Shown one piece after another: positions 1 to 9,230 of a stretch of 64,000 nt of DNA (its first letter is position 1; each line of letters opens with the position of its first letter). Made by a program: the position numbers and the translations under genes. Origin of the DNA: Bradyrhizobium diazoefficiens (GTDB lineage Bacteria > Pseudomonadota > Alphaproteobacteria > Rhizobiales > Xanthobacteraceae); the NCBI RefSeq assembly GCF_018131015.1, contig NZ_JAFCJJ010000023.1, forward strand, positions 32,067-96,066. Reading direction: 5' to 3'. A model generated the notes under the pieces. It worked only from the letters and a program-made list of their open reading frames with translations, had not been told where the DNA came from and searched no databases.

Positions 1-1
1 G

Positions 2-991
2 CTTGAAGGGGCAGGCCTCGTTTCACTCACCAAGCAGGGACTCGGCCAGACCGTCCTCAATTTCGGCGAGGTCGGCGTGCTCGTGTTCTTTCTGGTGAGC
101 GGGTTCATCATCCCGGCGAGCCTGGAGAAGATCAGGAACCAGGCTGAATTCTGGCGCCGAAGGGCGCTGCGCATCTATCCGCTCTATTTCGCCGTCATGG
201 TGACGAACCTCATCCTCGGCTGGCTGGTGTATCACACCCAGGCACAAGCGGCATGGAAGCTGCTGCCCCATCTCGTTTTCATTCAAACCTGGATCAACTT
301 CCCGAACTACGTCGGCGGCTCGTGGACGCTGTTCATCGAGCTGATCTGGTACGTGATCTTCGCGATGCTGTTCGCGATGGGGATCAACAAGCGGCATCCG
401 CTGGCGCTGATCGTTCCGCTGCTGCTGTTCGTCGCCATCGAGGGCGCGGCGCTCGCCGTCGGCGTCAGGGTTCCCTTCGGCAAGCTCGGCCTCTTGATGT
501 GCTGCTTTCTCGGCCTGCTCGCGTTCCGCTACAAGAGCGGCGAGATCACGCAGAACCTTTTCCTTGCAATTGCGGTCGCCTATGTCGCCGCAATCTTCGT
601 CGGCCTCTTCATCGGTTTCCATGTCTTTCCGAACGAGAGCGAGACCGCGCCGAACTTCCCATGCGTCGCCATGTCCTGGGCGCTCGGCTTTGCAGCCTTC
701 TTCGCGCTGTATTCCCTCGAGATCAGCCACCCCTGGATGTCGTTCGTCGGCGTAATCAGCTATTCGATCTATCTCGTCCACGCCCCGATCCTGCACCTTT
801 TCGAGCTGACGAAGCTCGGCAGCGTGGTGTTTCTCGGCGCGGTATGGACGACGACGCTGCTGGTGTCCGCGTTCACCTACAAGACGATCGAGAAGCCCTT
901 CATGGACCTGGGCAAGGGAAAGCGGCCGATGCGCGGCGTCCGCACCTCGCCGGCCGACGCGCGATCGCCAACTGCGGAAACTGCGGGGTGA
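2..991 (+). CDS. Acyltransferase 3 family membrane protein, 5' end outside the window
   Basis: The frame is open from base 2, so the N-terminus lies upstream of the window; the visible part is about 329 residues. The start of the visible part, NFGEVGVLVFFLVSGFII, is the typical first-helix region of acyltransferase-3 (OafA/NodX-like) proteins, which transfer acetyl or other acyl groups to extracellular sugars. Successive hydrophobic helices follow, and the tail motif SYSIYLVHAPIL is also characteristic. The gene ends in a hydrophilic tail. It lies just before the glucan genes, so modification of a surface glycan is possible, but the substrate cannot be read from the sequence. Confidence 0.85.
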   Translation, partial: LEGAGLVSLTKQGLGQTVLNFGEVGVLVFFLVSGFIIPASLEKIRNQAEFWRRRALRIYPLYFAVMVTNLILGWLVYHTQAQAAWKLLPHLVFIQTWINFPNYVGGSWTLFIELIWYVIFAMLFAMGINKRHPLALIVPLLLFVAIEGAALAVGVRVPFGKLGLLMCCFLGLLAFRYKSGEITQNLFLAIAVAYVAAIFVGLFIGFHVFPNESETAPNFPCVAMSWALGFAAFFALYSLEISHPWMSFVGVISYSIYLVHAPILHLFELTKLGSVVFLGAVWTTTLLVSAFTYKTIEKPFMDLGKGKRPMRGVRTSPADARSPTAETAG

Positions 992-1074
992 GGCGCCAAT
1001 TGTCCTGGTGAAGGCGCCGGATAACCTGCCCCTTCCCTGTTGCCCCCGTCCGCCTTCGCGACCATATTGCCGCC

Positions 1075-1455
1075 ATGACGAAAAAGCCCTTCCGCCTCAC
1101 GCCCTACCAGGTCCAGTTCCTTATCGTCGTCGGCTTCGCGGCCGTCGGCTATGCGCTCTACCTGCGCTACCTTGGAATCGAGAATTCGACGGTCGGGCTC
1201 GCCTGCGACGCCGGCCTTCAGACCCCGATCTGCAAGGCGCGCTCGGTCTCGACCGTGCTGTTCAAGAATTCGGTGTTCGGCATCGTCGCGCTGGTGGTGG
1301 CGGCGCTGAACCTGATGCGGCCGTCGATCGTGCTGCTGACCGTCGGCGTCATCGCCGCAGGCCTTGGCATCGTGCTCTACAACGCCGTGCTCTCGGGCCT
1401 GGCGATCGGCCTGCTCATCCTTGGCTTTGCTCGGCCCGCGCCCGCCACAGCGTGA
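1075..1455 (+). CDS. Small integral membrane protein of unknown function
   Basis: 126 residues with about four hydrophobic segments (roughly residues 12-32, 64-80, 83-100 and 104-120). A short loop with two cysteines (CDAGLQTPIC) follows the first helix. The cysteine pair loosely recalls small vitamin-K-epoxide-reductase-like proteins, but the CxxC motif is absent, so I do not assign that function. The last 41 bases overlap the 3' end of the convergent ndvC-like gene, so the two mRNAs would be antisense at their ends. The start ATG lacks a strong ribosome site. Confidence 0.6.
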   Translation: MTKKPFRLTPYQVQFLIVVGFAAVGYALYLRYLGIENSTVGLACDAGLQTPICKARSVSTVLFKNSVFGIVALVVAALNLMRPSIVLLTVGVIAAGLGIVLYNAVLSGLAIGLLILGFARPAPATA

Positions 1456-3079
1456 GCGCGAACAACAGGTATATGGTGCAGGTCCACAGCGACTGCCAGT
1501 TCTCCCGACCCTCATTGATAAGCGTGTAGATCGCTCCGAGCGCGAGCAGGCCGGCGAACACCGATTCCGCGATCGGACGCACGCCGACCTGCGGCCGGTT
1601 CAGCATCAGGATCGCGAATGGCACCACCGCCATCGTCAGCGCCGCGTAGGGAAAATCGTGGTAGCGCGGGTCGAACACGAAGACGAGCACGGTCTGCGTC
1701 GCGATCACCGCTGTCACCGCCAGCGTCAGGCCGAGCACAGCGGTGAGCTTCGACCATTTGCGGCCTTCCCGCGGGCCGAGCAGATCGAGAAAGGACGGAA
1801 GGCTGCGGCCGATGACGAGTGCTTGCGCGCAGAAGATCGGCGACAAAATCCCGGCTAGCAGCAACGCGCCCCATTTCAGCCAGCCGCCGATGCCGTAGCT
1901 CTCATAGTACATCTTGTCGGCGCCGACCCCGAGCAGGACGCCGGCCGTCGTCGCCGCGATGGCGACGCCGAACCAGGTGGAGACACGCGGCGTCCAGGGC
2001 CGCCTGCGCAGCGTGATGAGCGCGACCGCGAACACCAGCACGCTGAGCCCCATGCCCGCGCCCATGTACCATTTCCAGTACGGGAAATTGCTGATCGGCT
2101 GGCCCGGCGGATATTTCAGGTTGCGGCGGACCGAGTCGTACAGGCCCCAATAGCCGCCGACGGTGCCTTCGAGCTTGCGCTTCCACGGCTGGTCGTAGGA
2201 TTCGATCAGGTTGACGCGGAACTTCTGTGCCTTGGCGAGGCCCAGGACTTCGGAAACCACGCGCGCCTGGTTGGTCCTTGACGGCAGCGCGCCGTCGCGC
2301 ATACGCCCCTCGCTCGGCCAGCCGGTCTCGCCGATCAGGATCTCCTTGCCGGGAAAGGCCACCGCCATGCGCTCGCGGATCGCCTCCACATGGGCGGCAG
2401 CGAATTTCGCGCGCACCGGGAAATCCTCCCAATAGGGCAGGATATGAATCGTGACGAAGTCGACGGCCTCGTAGATCTCGCGGTTCTTCAGCCAATATTC
2501 CCAGACATCGGCGTAGGTGACGGGCACGCTGACCTGGGCCTTCACAGAGCGGATGATGGAGACGAGATCGGCCGTCGTCATCTCGCCGCGCAGCAGCACC
2601 TCGTTGCCGACGATCACGGTCGTGATGATCTCGGGAAATTCCTTGGTGAGGCGGACGGCGAGCGCGGCCTGCTCGAGGTTCTTGCTGCGGTTGCTGGAGA
2701 GCCAGATGCCCTGCAGCACCTTCAGCCCGCCGATCCTGGCCGCGATCGCCGGCACCTGGTCGAGCCCGTTCTCCATCGAATAGGTGCGGACGCAGCCAGT
2801 GATCTCCTTCAACTGGCGCAGGTCCTGCTCGATCTGATCGGCCTCGATATGGGTCCACGCGTTCAGCGGCGTCTGCTCGCCGCGGAACGGCGCATAGGAA
2901 ACGCATTGGACCTTGTCATTCGGATCGATCGGCGCGCGGGCGAGCGTGATCGGCGTGGCCAGCCACCACCACACGGCAGCAATCGCACCCAGGGAGACGA
3001 GCAAGAGCGCCAGTGGCGTACGAAGAGAAATCGGTTCCGTCCTCCGCGAAGGGCCGTCGATTACCTGCTTGCACGACAT
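1415..3079 (-). CDS. ndvC: NdvC-like glucan synthesis protein (GH17-type domain plus membrane region)
   Basis: 554 residues. A signal anchor (about residues 22-42) is followed by a periplasmic domain resembling family 17 glucanases/transglycosylases (about 55-330, with VIVGNEVLLR and ILIGETGWPS carrying the two expected catalytic glutamates). The C-terminal half has six or more membrane segments. B. japonicum NdvC has this make-up and is needed for the beta-1,6 linkages of cyclic beta-(1,3)(1,6)-glucan, made at the inner membrane and exported to the periplasm. It is divergent from the ndvD-like gene at 3304 and close to ndvB, as in B. japonicum. A paralog lies at 23813-25417. The symbol is by family and context. 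Confidence 0.85.
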   Translation of the reverse strand: MSCKQVIDGPSRRTEPISLRTPLALLLVSLGAIAAVWWWLATPITLARAPIDPNDKVQCVSYAPFRGEQTPLNAWTHIEADQIEQDLRQLKEITGCVRTYSMENGLDQVPAIAARIGGLKVLQGIWLSSNRSKNLEQAALAVRLTKEFPEIITTVIVGNEVLLRGEMTTADLVSIIRSVKAQVSVPVTYADVWEYWLKNREIYEAVDFVTIHILPYWEDFPVRAKFAAAHVEAIRERMAVAFPGKEILIGETGWPSEGRMRDGALPSRTNQARVVSEVLGLAKAQKFRVNLIESYDQPWKRKLEGTVGGYWGLYDSVRRNLKYPPGQPISNFPYWKWYMGAGMGLSVLVFAVALITLRRRPWTPRVSTWFGVAIAATTAGVLLGVGADKMYYESYGIGGWLKWGALLLAGILSPIFCAQALVIGRSLPSFLDLLGPREGRKWSKLTAVLGLTLAVTAVIATQTVLVFVFDPRYHDFPYAALTMAVVPFAILMLNRPQVGVRPIAESVFAGLLALGAIYTLINEGRENWQSLWTCTIYLLFALTLWRARAEQSQG

Positions 3080-3303
3080 CTGCCAAGGGGGTGACGCGAA
3101 GCCGGTCCGTCCCTCCCCCGAGGAATTTAACCTAAGCCCATTCGGCCGCGGCCTAGGGTCGTGACTTTGCTGGACAAAAATCCAAATTCAGGTCATGGGA
3201 CTCGGCGGGAATTTTCCGCCGCAATGGAGACCCATTTGGACGCCATCACCGGCGCGTCCGCGGTATCCTGGCGCGGACGGTCAGCGGAGATGTTGGGGAA
3301 TTC

Positions 3304-3897
3304 ATGCGGCAACGGGTGCGTCAGTCACGAAATGCGGTCCTGCGGCAGTTCGCCGCCACCTTGACCGTCTCCTGCCTTCTCCTTCTTTCCGGCCTCGGTG
3401 GCGCGTCCGCCCAGAGCGGGACACCCGCCCCCGACCAGGGCAAGGCGGCCGCCCAGCCCGCCGACGCCGCCAAGGACGCCACCCAGAACCAGCGCCGCAC
3501 CGACGAGTTCGCGGAGGCCGCCCAGGCCATCAACGGCCCAGCCGGCAATCCCGAATGCGTCTGGCTCGGCCGGCGCGTGGTCCGGCTGATGTGGCGGGAT
3601 GACCTCGATACCGCCTTCCGCCATCTCGACCTCTACGACCGCTTCGGCTGCCCGGGCGGCCATATCCAGGCGACGTTCCGCTGCCTGACCCGCTTCGGCG
3701 GCCAGATCGATCCCAAGGTCGCCGAGACCCTGGACAGCCGCGTGCACGCCTGCTGGATCAACCCGGCGGCACAGCCGCAGCAGGCCGCCGCAAGCGCCTC
3801 GCAGCCGCAGGCGCCGACCACGGGCAATTCGCCTGCCGCACAGCCGGCCGCAAGCCCCTCGCCCGCGGCAAGCCCTTCGCCCGCGCCCTCAAAATAG
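3304..3897 (+). CDS. ndvD: Secreted NdvD-like protein of the cyclic beta-glucan cluster
   Basis: 197 residues. An N-terminal signal peptide ends near ASAQSG. A compact middle region carries four cysteines (ECVW, GCPG, RCLT, ACWI), and the tail is rich in proline, alanine and glutamine, like a cell-wall-spanning linker. GGGGA lies five bases before the ATG. In B. japonicum a third gene, ndvD, sits between ndvC and ndvB and is needed for glucan synthesis; this gene is in exactly that place. Assignment as ndvD rests mainly on position, and I cannot compare the protein with the published one here. Confidence 0.65.
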   Translation: MRQRVRQSRNAVLRQFAATLTVSCLLLLSGLGGASAQSGTPAPDQGKAAAQPADAAKDATQNQRRTDEFAEAAQAINGPAGNPECVWLGRRVVRLMWRDDLDTAFRHLDLYDRFGCPGGHIQATFRCLTRFGGQIDPKVAETLDSRVHACWINPAAQPQQAAASASQPQAPTTGNSPAAQPAASPSPAASPSPAPSK

Positions 3898-3970
3898 CCG
3901 CGATTGTTTCAGCCTTCGTTCAGGAACGATCGGCGATAGCTGACCTCGGCACTGCCCGACGATCCGAAAA

Positions 3971-4004
3971 AGGCCATGCCCTCATAAGGACATGAGGCCA
4001 TGCC
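3971..4004. repeat. Short repeat with dyad upstream of ndvB
   Basis: The 10-mer AGGCCATGCC occurs at 3971-3980 and again at 3995-4004. Between the copies, CCTCAT (3980-3985) and ATGAGG (3992-3997) form an inverted pair. The site lies about 110 bases before the ndvB start and could be an operator or a leader hairpin. No known consensus is recognised. Confidence 0.3.
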
Positions 4005-4112
4005 TGTTGTGAAACCGCGCGGCAGAGGTATGCTCCATTTGCCGCGGACACGGTCGGATCTCGGGGTCGGATCCGCTTCCCTGCCACCTCAGCCCCTTTT
4101 GGTTTAGCCGCG

Positions 4113-6776
4113 ATGCGCGTTGTCGCCGCCGTTCTGTTGCTCGTGTCCGCGCTTCACGCCGGGCTTTGGGGAGTCCTGCGCGACAAGGAACCCGCGCCTG
4201 ACTTCAAGGGCCTGTTGCCGAGCCTGTCCTATACCCCGTTCGAACCGGGTCATGTCGTCGACATCAACGTCGACCCCGACAAGATTCGCGCGGACATGAA
4301 GAAGCTCTCGACCATCACGCGTGCCCTGCGTTCTTACGGCGCATCAGAAGGTAACGAATTGGTGCCGGCAATCGCGGCGGAGTTCGGCCTCAAGGTCACG
4401 GTCGGCGCATGGATCAATAAGGACGAGGAGCGCAACGGGCGGGAGATCAAGGCCGCCATCGAACTCGCCCGCAAGAACAGCAACGTCATCGGCGTGGTGG
4501 TCGGCAACGAGGCGATCTTCACCGCCGATCAGAAGGTCGAAGACCTCATCGAAAAGATAAAGAAGGTCAAGAGCGCGGTCCGTGTCCCCGTTACGACGGG
4601 CGAGATATGGAACATCTGGCGCGACAATCCCGATCTTGCCTCCAGCGCCGATTTCATCGCCGCTCACGTGCTGCCCTACTGGGAAAATTTCCGCTCGGAT
4701 CAGGCGGTCGACCAGGCCGTCGACCGCTACAATCTCCTGCGTAATCTGTTCCCCGGTAAGCGCATCGTAATCGCCGAATTCGGCTGGCCGAGTGCCGGCT
4801 ACAATCTGCGCAATGCCGACCCCGGCCCGTTCCAGCAGGCGGTGACGCTCCGCAACTTCGTCGGCCGTGCCGAGGCCATCGGCATGGAATACAACATCGT
4901 CGAGGCGATCGATCAGCCCTGGAAATACAATGAAGGCGGCGTCGGTCCTTACTGGGGCATCCTCAATGCCAGCCGCGAGCCTAAATTCGCCTGGACCGGC
5001 CCGGTGGAGAACTCTGACTACTGGAATCTGATGGGAATCGCGCTGCTGGTCGGCATCCTGCTGTCGCTCCCGATCGTGCGGCTGTCGCGGCCGACCGCGC
5101 TGCAGGCGTTCCTGCTCTCGGCGACCGCCAATGGCGTCGGCGCGTGGACCGCGACCGTGTTCGCCTATTGGAACGGGCACTACTTCCTGTTCGGCTCGGC
5201 CTTCGCGCTGACGCTCGGCATGACCCTCCTTGTTCCTCTCGTGCTGATCGCCATGGCGCGTATCGACGAGATCGCGGCGGTCGCCTTCGGCCGGCCGCCG
5301 CAGCGGCTGCTCTCCAAGGGCAAGCCGGTCGAGAACGTCCCCGAGAACTACTGCCCGAAGGTCTCGATCCACATCCCCGCTTATTTCGAGCCGGTCGAGA
5401 TGCTGAAGCAGACACTCGATGCGCTGTCGCGGCTGAACTATCCGAACTACGAATGCGTCGTGATCATCAACAACACGCCAGATCCCGCCTTCTGGCAGCC
5501 GATCCAGGACCACTGCCGCGCGCTCGGTGAACGCTTCAAGTTCATCAACGCCGAGAAGGTGCAAGGTTTTAAAGCCGGCGCGCTGCGCATCGCGATGGAC
5601 CGCACCGCGGTGGACGCCGAGATCATCGGCATCCTCGATGCCGACTATGCCGTCGATCCCGACTGGCTGAAGGACCTCGTGCCGGCCTTCGCCGATCCGC
5701 GCGTCGGCCTCGTGCAGGCGCCGCAGGAGCATCGCGACGGCGATTTGTCGATCATGCACTACATCATGAACGGCGAGTATGCCGGCTTCTTCGACATCGG
5801 CATGGTCCAGCGCAACGAAGCCAACGCCATCATCGTGCACGGCACGATGTGCCTGATCCGCCGCGCCGCGATGGACATGGCCGGCGGCTGGTCGAGCGAT
5901 ACGATCTGCGAGGACAGTGATCTCGGGCTCGCGATTCAGGAGCTCGGCTGGACCACGCATTACACCAACCACCGCTACGGCCAGGGCCTGCTGCCTGACA
6001 CCTACGAGGCGTTCAAGAAGCAGCGCCATCGCTGGGCCTATGGCGGCCTGCAGATCGTGAAGAAGCACTGGCGGCAGTTCCTGCCCGGTCGGAGCCGGCT
6101 GACGCCCGACCAGAAGCGCGAATACGGCCTCGGCTGGCTGAACTGGCTGGGTGCCGAAAGCCTCGGCGTGGTCGTGGCGCTGCTCAACCTCGTCTGGGTG
6201 CCGATCGTCGCCTTCGCCGACATCGCCATCCCCGACAAGATCCTGACGCTGCCGATCATCGGCGCCTTCATCGTCTCGCTCGTGCACTTCCTGTCGATGT
6301 ACCGCGCGCGCGTCGCCATCAAGCCCGGCCAGATGCTGGGCGCGATGATCGCGGCGATGAGTGTGCAATGGACGGTGTCCCGCGCGGTCGCCCAAGGCCT
6401 GATTACCGAGCACATCGCCTTCGCGCGCACCTCCAAGGGCGGGCTGTCGCGGATGTCGATCGAGTTCCAGGCGTTCTGGGAAGCCGTGATAGGAACCCTG
6501 CTCCTGGTCGGCGCCGGCGTGCTGGTCGCCTCCAACAGTTTCCGGCAGATCACCGAGATCTACATTTTTGCCGGCGTGCTCGTGCTGCAGAGCCTGCCGT
6601 TCCTCGCCGCAGTGGCAATCGCGATCCTCGAGCTCAGCCGCATCAACTCGTTCCAGTTCTGGCGCGACAGCGCGATCCGCACCGCCGAGCTGATCGGCTT
6701 GCGCCCGGTCGCGCTGCCGACCCCCGCCGGCACCTCGTCCGCCCTGCCGAGCGAGGTGCGGCGGGAGGCGAACTGA
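4113..6776 (+). CDS. ndvB: NdvB-type cyclic beta-glucan synthase (GH17 plus GT2 fusion)
   Basis: 887 residues in the order N-terminal anchor (about 3-20), periplasmic GH17-type domain (about 35-290, with VVVGNEAIF and IVIAEFGWPS), membrane helices (about 300-390), family 2 glycosyltransferase domain (about 405-700), and a C-terminal membrane bundle. The processive GT2 residues are present: DADY near 507, EDSD near 600 and QRHRW near 635. This matches the B. japonicum NdvB layout, an inner-membrane UDP-glucose beta-1,3-glucosyltransferase required for cyclic glucan, osmotic adaptation and effective nodulation. It follows ndvD on the same strand after 215 bases. The GH17 half probably rearranges or closes the chain, by analogy with NdvC. 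Confidence 0.88.
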   Translation: MRVVAAVLLLVSALHAGLWGVLRDKEPAPDFKGLLPSLSYTPFEPGHVVDINVDPDKIRADMKKLSTITRALRSYGASEGNELVPAIAAEFGLKVTVGAWINKDEERNGREIKAAIELARKNSNVIGVVVGNEAIFTADQKVEDLIEKIKKVKSAVRVPVTTGEIWNIWRDNPDLASSADFIAAHVLPYWENFRSDQAVDQAVDRYNLLRNLFPGKRIVIAEFGWPSAGYNLRNADPGPFQQAVTLRNFVGRAEAIGMEYNIVEAIDQPWKYNEGGVGPYWGILNASREPKFAWTGPVENSDYWNLMGIALLVGILLSLPIVRLSRPTALQAFLLSATANGVGAWTATVFAYWNGHYFLFGSAFALTLGMTLLVPLVLIAMARIDEIAAVAFGRPPQRLLSKGKPVENVPENYCPKVSIHIPAYFEPVEMLKQTLDALSRLNYPNYECVVIINNTPDPAFWQPIQDHCRALGERFKFINAEKVQGFKAGALRIAMDRTAVDAEIIGILDADYAVDPDWLKDLVPAFADPRVGLVQAPQEHRDGDLSIMHYIMNGEYAGFFDIGMVQRNEANAIIVHGTMCLIRRAAMDMAGGWSSDTICEDSDLGLAIQELGWTTHYTNHRYGQGLLPDTYEAFKKQRHRWAYGGLQIVKKHWRQFLPGRSRLTPDQKREYGLGWLNWLGAESLGVVVALLNLVWVPIVAFADIAIPDKILTLPIIGAFIVSLVHFLSMYRARVAIKPGQMLGAMIAAMSVQWTVSRAVAQGLITEHIAFARTSKGGLSRMSIEFQAFWEAVIGTLLLVGAGVLVASNSFRQITEIYIFAGVLVLQSLPFLAAVAIAILELSRINSFQFWRDSAIRTAELIGLRPVALPTPAGTSSALPSEVRREAN

Positions 6777-6921
6777 CTTCGGCGTGGATGGCGGCCGGCC
6801 ATCCGGGATGAAAATGCCGCGCTAATCCACGGAAACACCGAAAGAATCCCCGCCGCCGCCGGCATCTTCGGCAGCCGCGCGTGCTATTGACCTCGGCGGC
6901 CGCTCCCCCTACACAGCGCGG

Positions 6922-6995
6922 GCCGAAAGCATGATCCGGAAACAGCCGGTTTTCCCCGCTGCGCCAGTTCGACGTGGTGGCAAGACATGCTTTTC
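6922..6995. repeat. Probable degenerate copy of the dispersed palindromic repeat
   Basis: The stretch contains AGCATGATCCGGAAA, followed by CGGTTTTCC and, further on, ACATGCTTTTCC. These are pieces of the repeat that is complete at 10318-10421 and 15326-15456, but out of register. It fills most of the gap between ndvB and tRNA-Lys. Confidence 0.4.
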
Positions 6996-7043
6996 CAAAT
7001 GACCGACGATGATGGCGCCCGTTCGGCCATCCAGCGGCCATGG

Positions 7044-7119
7044 GAGCGCGTAGCTCAGCCGGTAGAGCACGTGACTTTTAATCACGGGGTCCTGGGTTCG
7101 AGCCCCAGCGCGCTCACCA
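7044..7119 (+). tRNA. tRNA-Lys (anticodon UUU)
   Basis: A complete 76-base cloverleaf. The acceptor stem GAGCGCG pairs with CGCGCTC and is followed by ACCA. The D-arm closes GCTC with GAGC. The anticodon stem CGTGA/TCACG encloses loop CTTTTAA, giving anticodon TTT. The T-arm is CTGGG TTCGAGC CCCAG. The CCA end is encoded. No att-like duplication of its 3' end was found in the window. Confidence 0.97.
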
Positions 7120-7245
7120 AGCACAATCATTGGCCTGGCTGCAGAGGATCGCCCGGTTTTCCTCCAATTGCCTGGCTCGCGGTGAAGCCGTTCGACCGGA
7201 TCTTCCACTCCCACGACCGGCAGCAGCTCGCAAGGTGGCACGCCG

Positions 7246-7587
7246 TCAGTGCGAAGTGGCACCGCCAGAAGACCGGCCGCCCGGCAGCCAAGAGCGCACC
7301 AGAATCCGCAACTTCCTATCGGCGCCTTTGCCACTAGCCTCCAAAGCTTCAGCCGCGCGCCCGCAATCTCTTGCGACTTTCAAGAGACTGAATCGTTCGA
7401 TCTCCATTTCAGCAAGCGCAGCTTGCTCGAGGCAAATCCGCTCAAGCCTTCTAAATTCCCTAAGCTCCCGGGTCATTCCACGACTCCCCAGATCATCAGA
7501 TGGTAGCGTGGAGGGAAAATGGTTAATGAATTCTTTCGTTTTTGGCCTAACGTGAAGCGGTAGCTCATCCCAACCCGAGTCATCCAT
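7246..7587 (-). CDS. Hypothetical protein
   Basis: 113 residues from ATG 7587. A longer open frame exists upstream, but it is arginine-rich and antisense to the next gene, so it was not used. The middle is charged and helical (about 40-85, rich in Glu, Arg and Leu), and the end is basic. No family is recognised. It follows tRNA-Lys on the opposite strand. The ribosome site is weak (AGGGGC three bases away), so the start is uncertain. Confidence 0.45.
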   Translation of the reverse strand: MDDSGWDELPLHVRPKTKEFINHFPSTLPSDDLGSRGMTRELREFRRLERICLEQAALAEMEIERFSLLKVARDCGRAAEALEASGKGADRKLRILVRSWLPGGRSSGGATSH

Positions 7588-7712
7588 TGCCCCTGCCTCT
7601 GACTCTCGCCCGGGGGCGCGTTTCGAAGCCGCCGTGGAGTTTCGAGGCCAGACCCTGCATTGATGCCGCAATCGCCACGATGCTATGGTCGTCGCAGAAC
7701 CGGGAGTCTTCG

Positions 7713-8021
7713 ATGCGCAAATTCGCCATCGCCGCCATGTTTGCCGTGATCGCCGTGCCCGCATTGGCAGGGGACGAGCATGTTCCAATGTACGGCGAGC
7801 AGCCCAAGGAGAAGACGGAAGCGCAGAAGGCGGATGACAGAAAGGCTGAGCGCGCCTACCAGCGCTCCCTCAACAATGTTCCCGACCAGAAGGCGGTTGA
7901 TCCGTGGGGAGCCGCCCGCGGCGATGATGCGTCGAAGAAGCCGGCCACGCCGGCCAAACCGGCGGTAAAGCATTCGTCCAAGGATTCGTCCAAGGCCAAG
8001 AGCGGCAACCCCGCCAACTAG
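7713..8021 (+). CDS. Small secreted protein
   Basis: 102 residues. It has a clear Sec signal peptide (MRKFAIAAMFAVIAVPALAG), then a hydrophilic mature part rich in lysine, alanine and proline with no fold I recognise. The mature part contains the segment QRSLNNVPDQKAVDPWG, and the end is lysine- and serine-rich. The ATG at 7713 was chosen because it begins directly with the signal peptide. The protein should be periplasmic. No function is assigned. Confidence 0.65.
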   Translation: MRKFAIAAMFAVIAVPALAGDEHVPMYGEQPKEKTEAQKADDRKAERAYQRSLNNVPDQKAVDPWGAARGDDASKKPATPAKPAVKHSSKDSSKAKSGNPAN

Positions 8022-8048
8022 CGAGTTCTGGAAAGAGACCGCGGATCC

Positions 8049-8723
8049 TCAGCTTTCCGGGGCCGACGCCGTCACCGGCACGCTCAGCGGAGCGCCTCCA
8101 ACCGAGACGGGCCCGAGAGGCCCGAGAGGCCCGACGGATTTCGACGGCCGCACCAGCCGCTTGCGCATCGCGGCCGACAGTCCATAGCGCGCATTCGCCT
8201 TGCGAATGGAGGACGTGACGTCCGACATCATCGTGTTTTGCAGCGAGTCGACCTTCGCGATCAGCGTGGAAAGCTGCGAGGATATCTTCCTCACATCGAC
8301 CCGTTCGTCCGTGATGCTCTGCCGCAGGGACAGCAGCACCAGTGAATCCTGCTGCAGCAGGACCGCATTGTTCTGCAATGCCTGGTTGCTCTCCTTCAGC
8401 GAAGCGGTGTGCTGCTGCTGGGCCGACTGGATGTCCTTCAGGGCCGCGACAACCGGATCCGGTTTCGGCGCGGGGGCTTCCCGGCGCGGAAGCAGTTCGG
8501 CCAGGCTGCCGAAATTGAGCGGCTGAAATTCGTATGGCAATGTGTAGATAGCGGCCGAGCCGTTGATGGCCAAGGCGCACACCGACAGGACCAGGATCGA
8601 TTTCCGGCTGGAACGCTTGATCGGTACTTCGGCCTCTGCGGGGTCGGGCGCTGCGGTTGCGAACGCCAGTGCTGCGGGGTCGAATTCTTCGACGAGGGCT
8701 TGCGCTTCCGGTGTCGTGGTCAT
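8049..8723 (-). CDS. Membrane-anchored coiled-coil protein of unknown function
   Basis: About 224 residues from ATG 8723; an alternative ATG lies at 8729 with GAGG just before it. A single hydrophobic segment (about residues 42-60) follows a charged cytoplasmic N-terminus. Next comes a proline-rich spacer and then a long Gln/Ser/Leu-rich helical region (about 95-175) that reads as a coiled coil. The tail is rich in Pro and Gly. The topology suggests a type II inner-membrane protein with a periplasmic coiled coil. It converges on the secreted protein gene at 7713. Confidence 0.6.
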   Translation of the reverse strand: MTTTPEAQALVEEFDPAALAFATAAPDPAEAEVPIKRSSRKSILVLSVCALAINGSAAIYTLPYEFQPLNFGSLAELLPRREAPAPKPDPVVAALKDIQSAQQQHTASLKESNQALQNNAVLLQQDSLVLLSLRQSITDERVDVRKISSQLSTLIAKVDSLQNTMMSDVTSSIRKANARYGLSAAMRKRLVRPSKSVGPLGPLGPVSVGGAPLSVPVTASAPES

Positions 8724-8985
8724 GGGCATTGACCTCAAATGAGCGAGCAACAGGAGGCCGACGCCGGAACGCCCCTAAGACGCCCTCCTGTACGCAGCAC
8801 CCACTTGCAACTGTCTAAAATTGTGGGCTTTTTGGCTTAATTCCAGGTTAGCGAGCTGGCGACCCGGCGCCGTCACTTACCCCGGCCGAATACGGAGCCG
8901 CAGATGGGACAGCCTGCCTCGACACGCACATGGCCGCAGACAACGCCCTCAAAAGGTGTAAGATTCAAGAAAATGGGAGGCCGGC

Positions 8986-9156
8986 ATGTTTGAAATCCGC
9001 GGCTGCGACACAGCAGGCGTCGTCACCCTCAAGCGGTCGTCGCTCGCCGCCGCCCTCAAGAAAGCCAAGGAACTCGTCGAGGACGGCTGCTGGGACGTTC
9101 AGGTCGTTGACCCCGGCGGCCAGGTCTACACCTCGTTCGAGGAGCAAGCCGCGTAG
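8986..9156 (+). CDS. Small conserved-looking cytoplasmic protein, 56 residues
   Basis: An ATG at 8986 is preceded by GGGAGG at 8975-8980 with ideal spacing. The protein starts MFEIRGCDTAGVV, continues through an amphipathic helix (SLAAALKKAKELVEDGCW), and ends VYTSFEEQAA. Codon use is normal for the genome. No function is recognised. The strong ribosome site and amphipathic pattern support a real gene. Confidence 0.65.
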   Translation: MFEIRGCDTAGVVTLKRSSLAAALKKAKELVEDGCWDVQVVDPGGQVYTSFEEQAA

Positions 9157-9230
9157 GCGCCTTACCTCCCGACCACACCTCCGGATGGGACGTTCGAGCG
9201 CGCCGCACCGAACGGCAACACTTCTGACCT

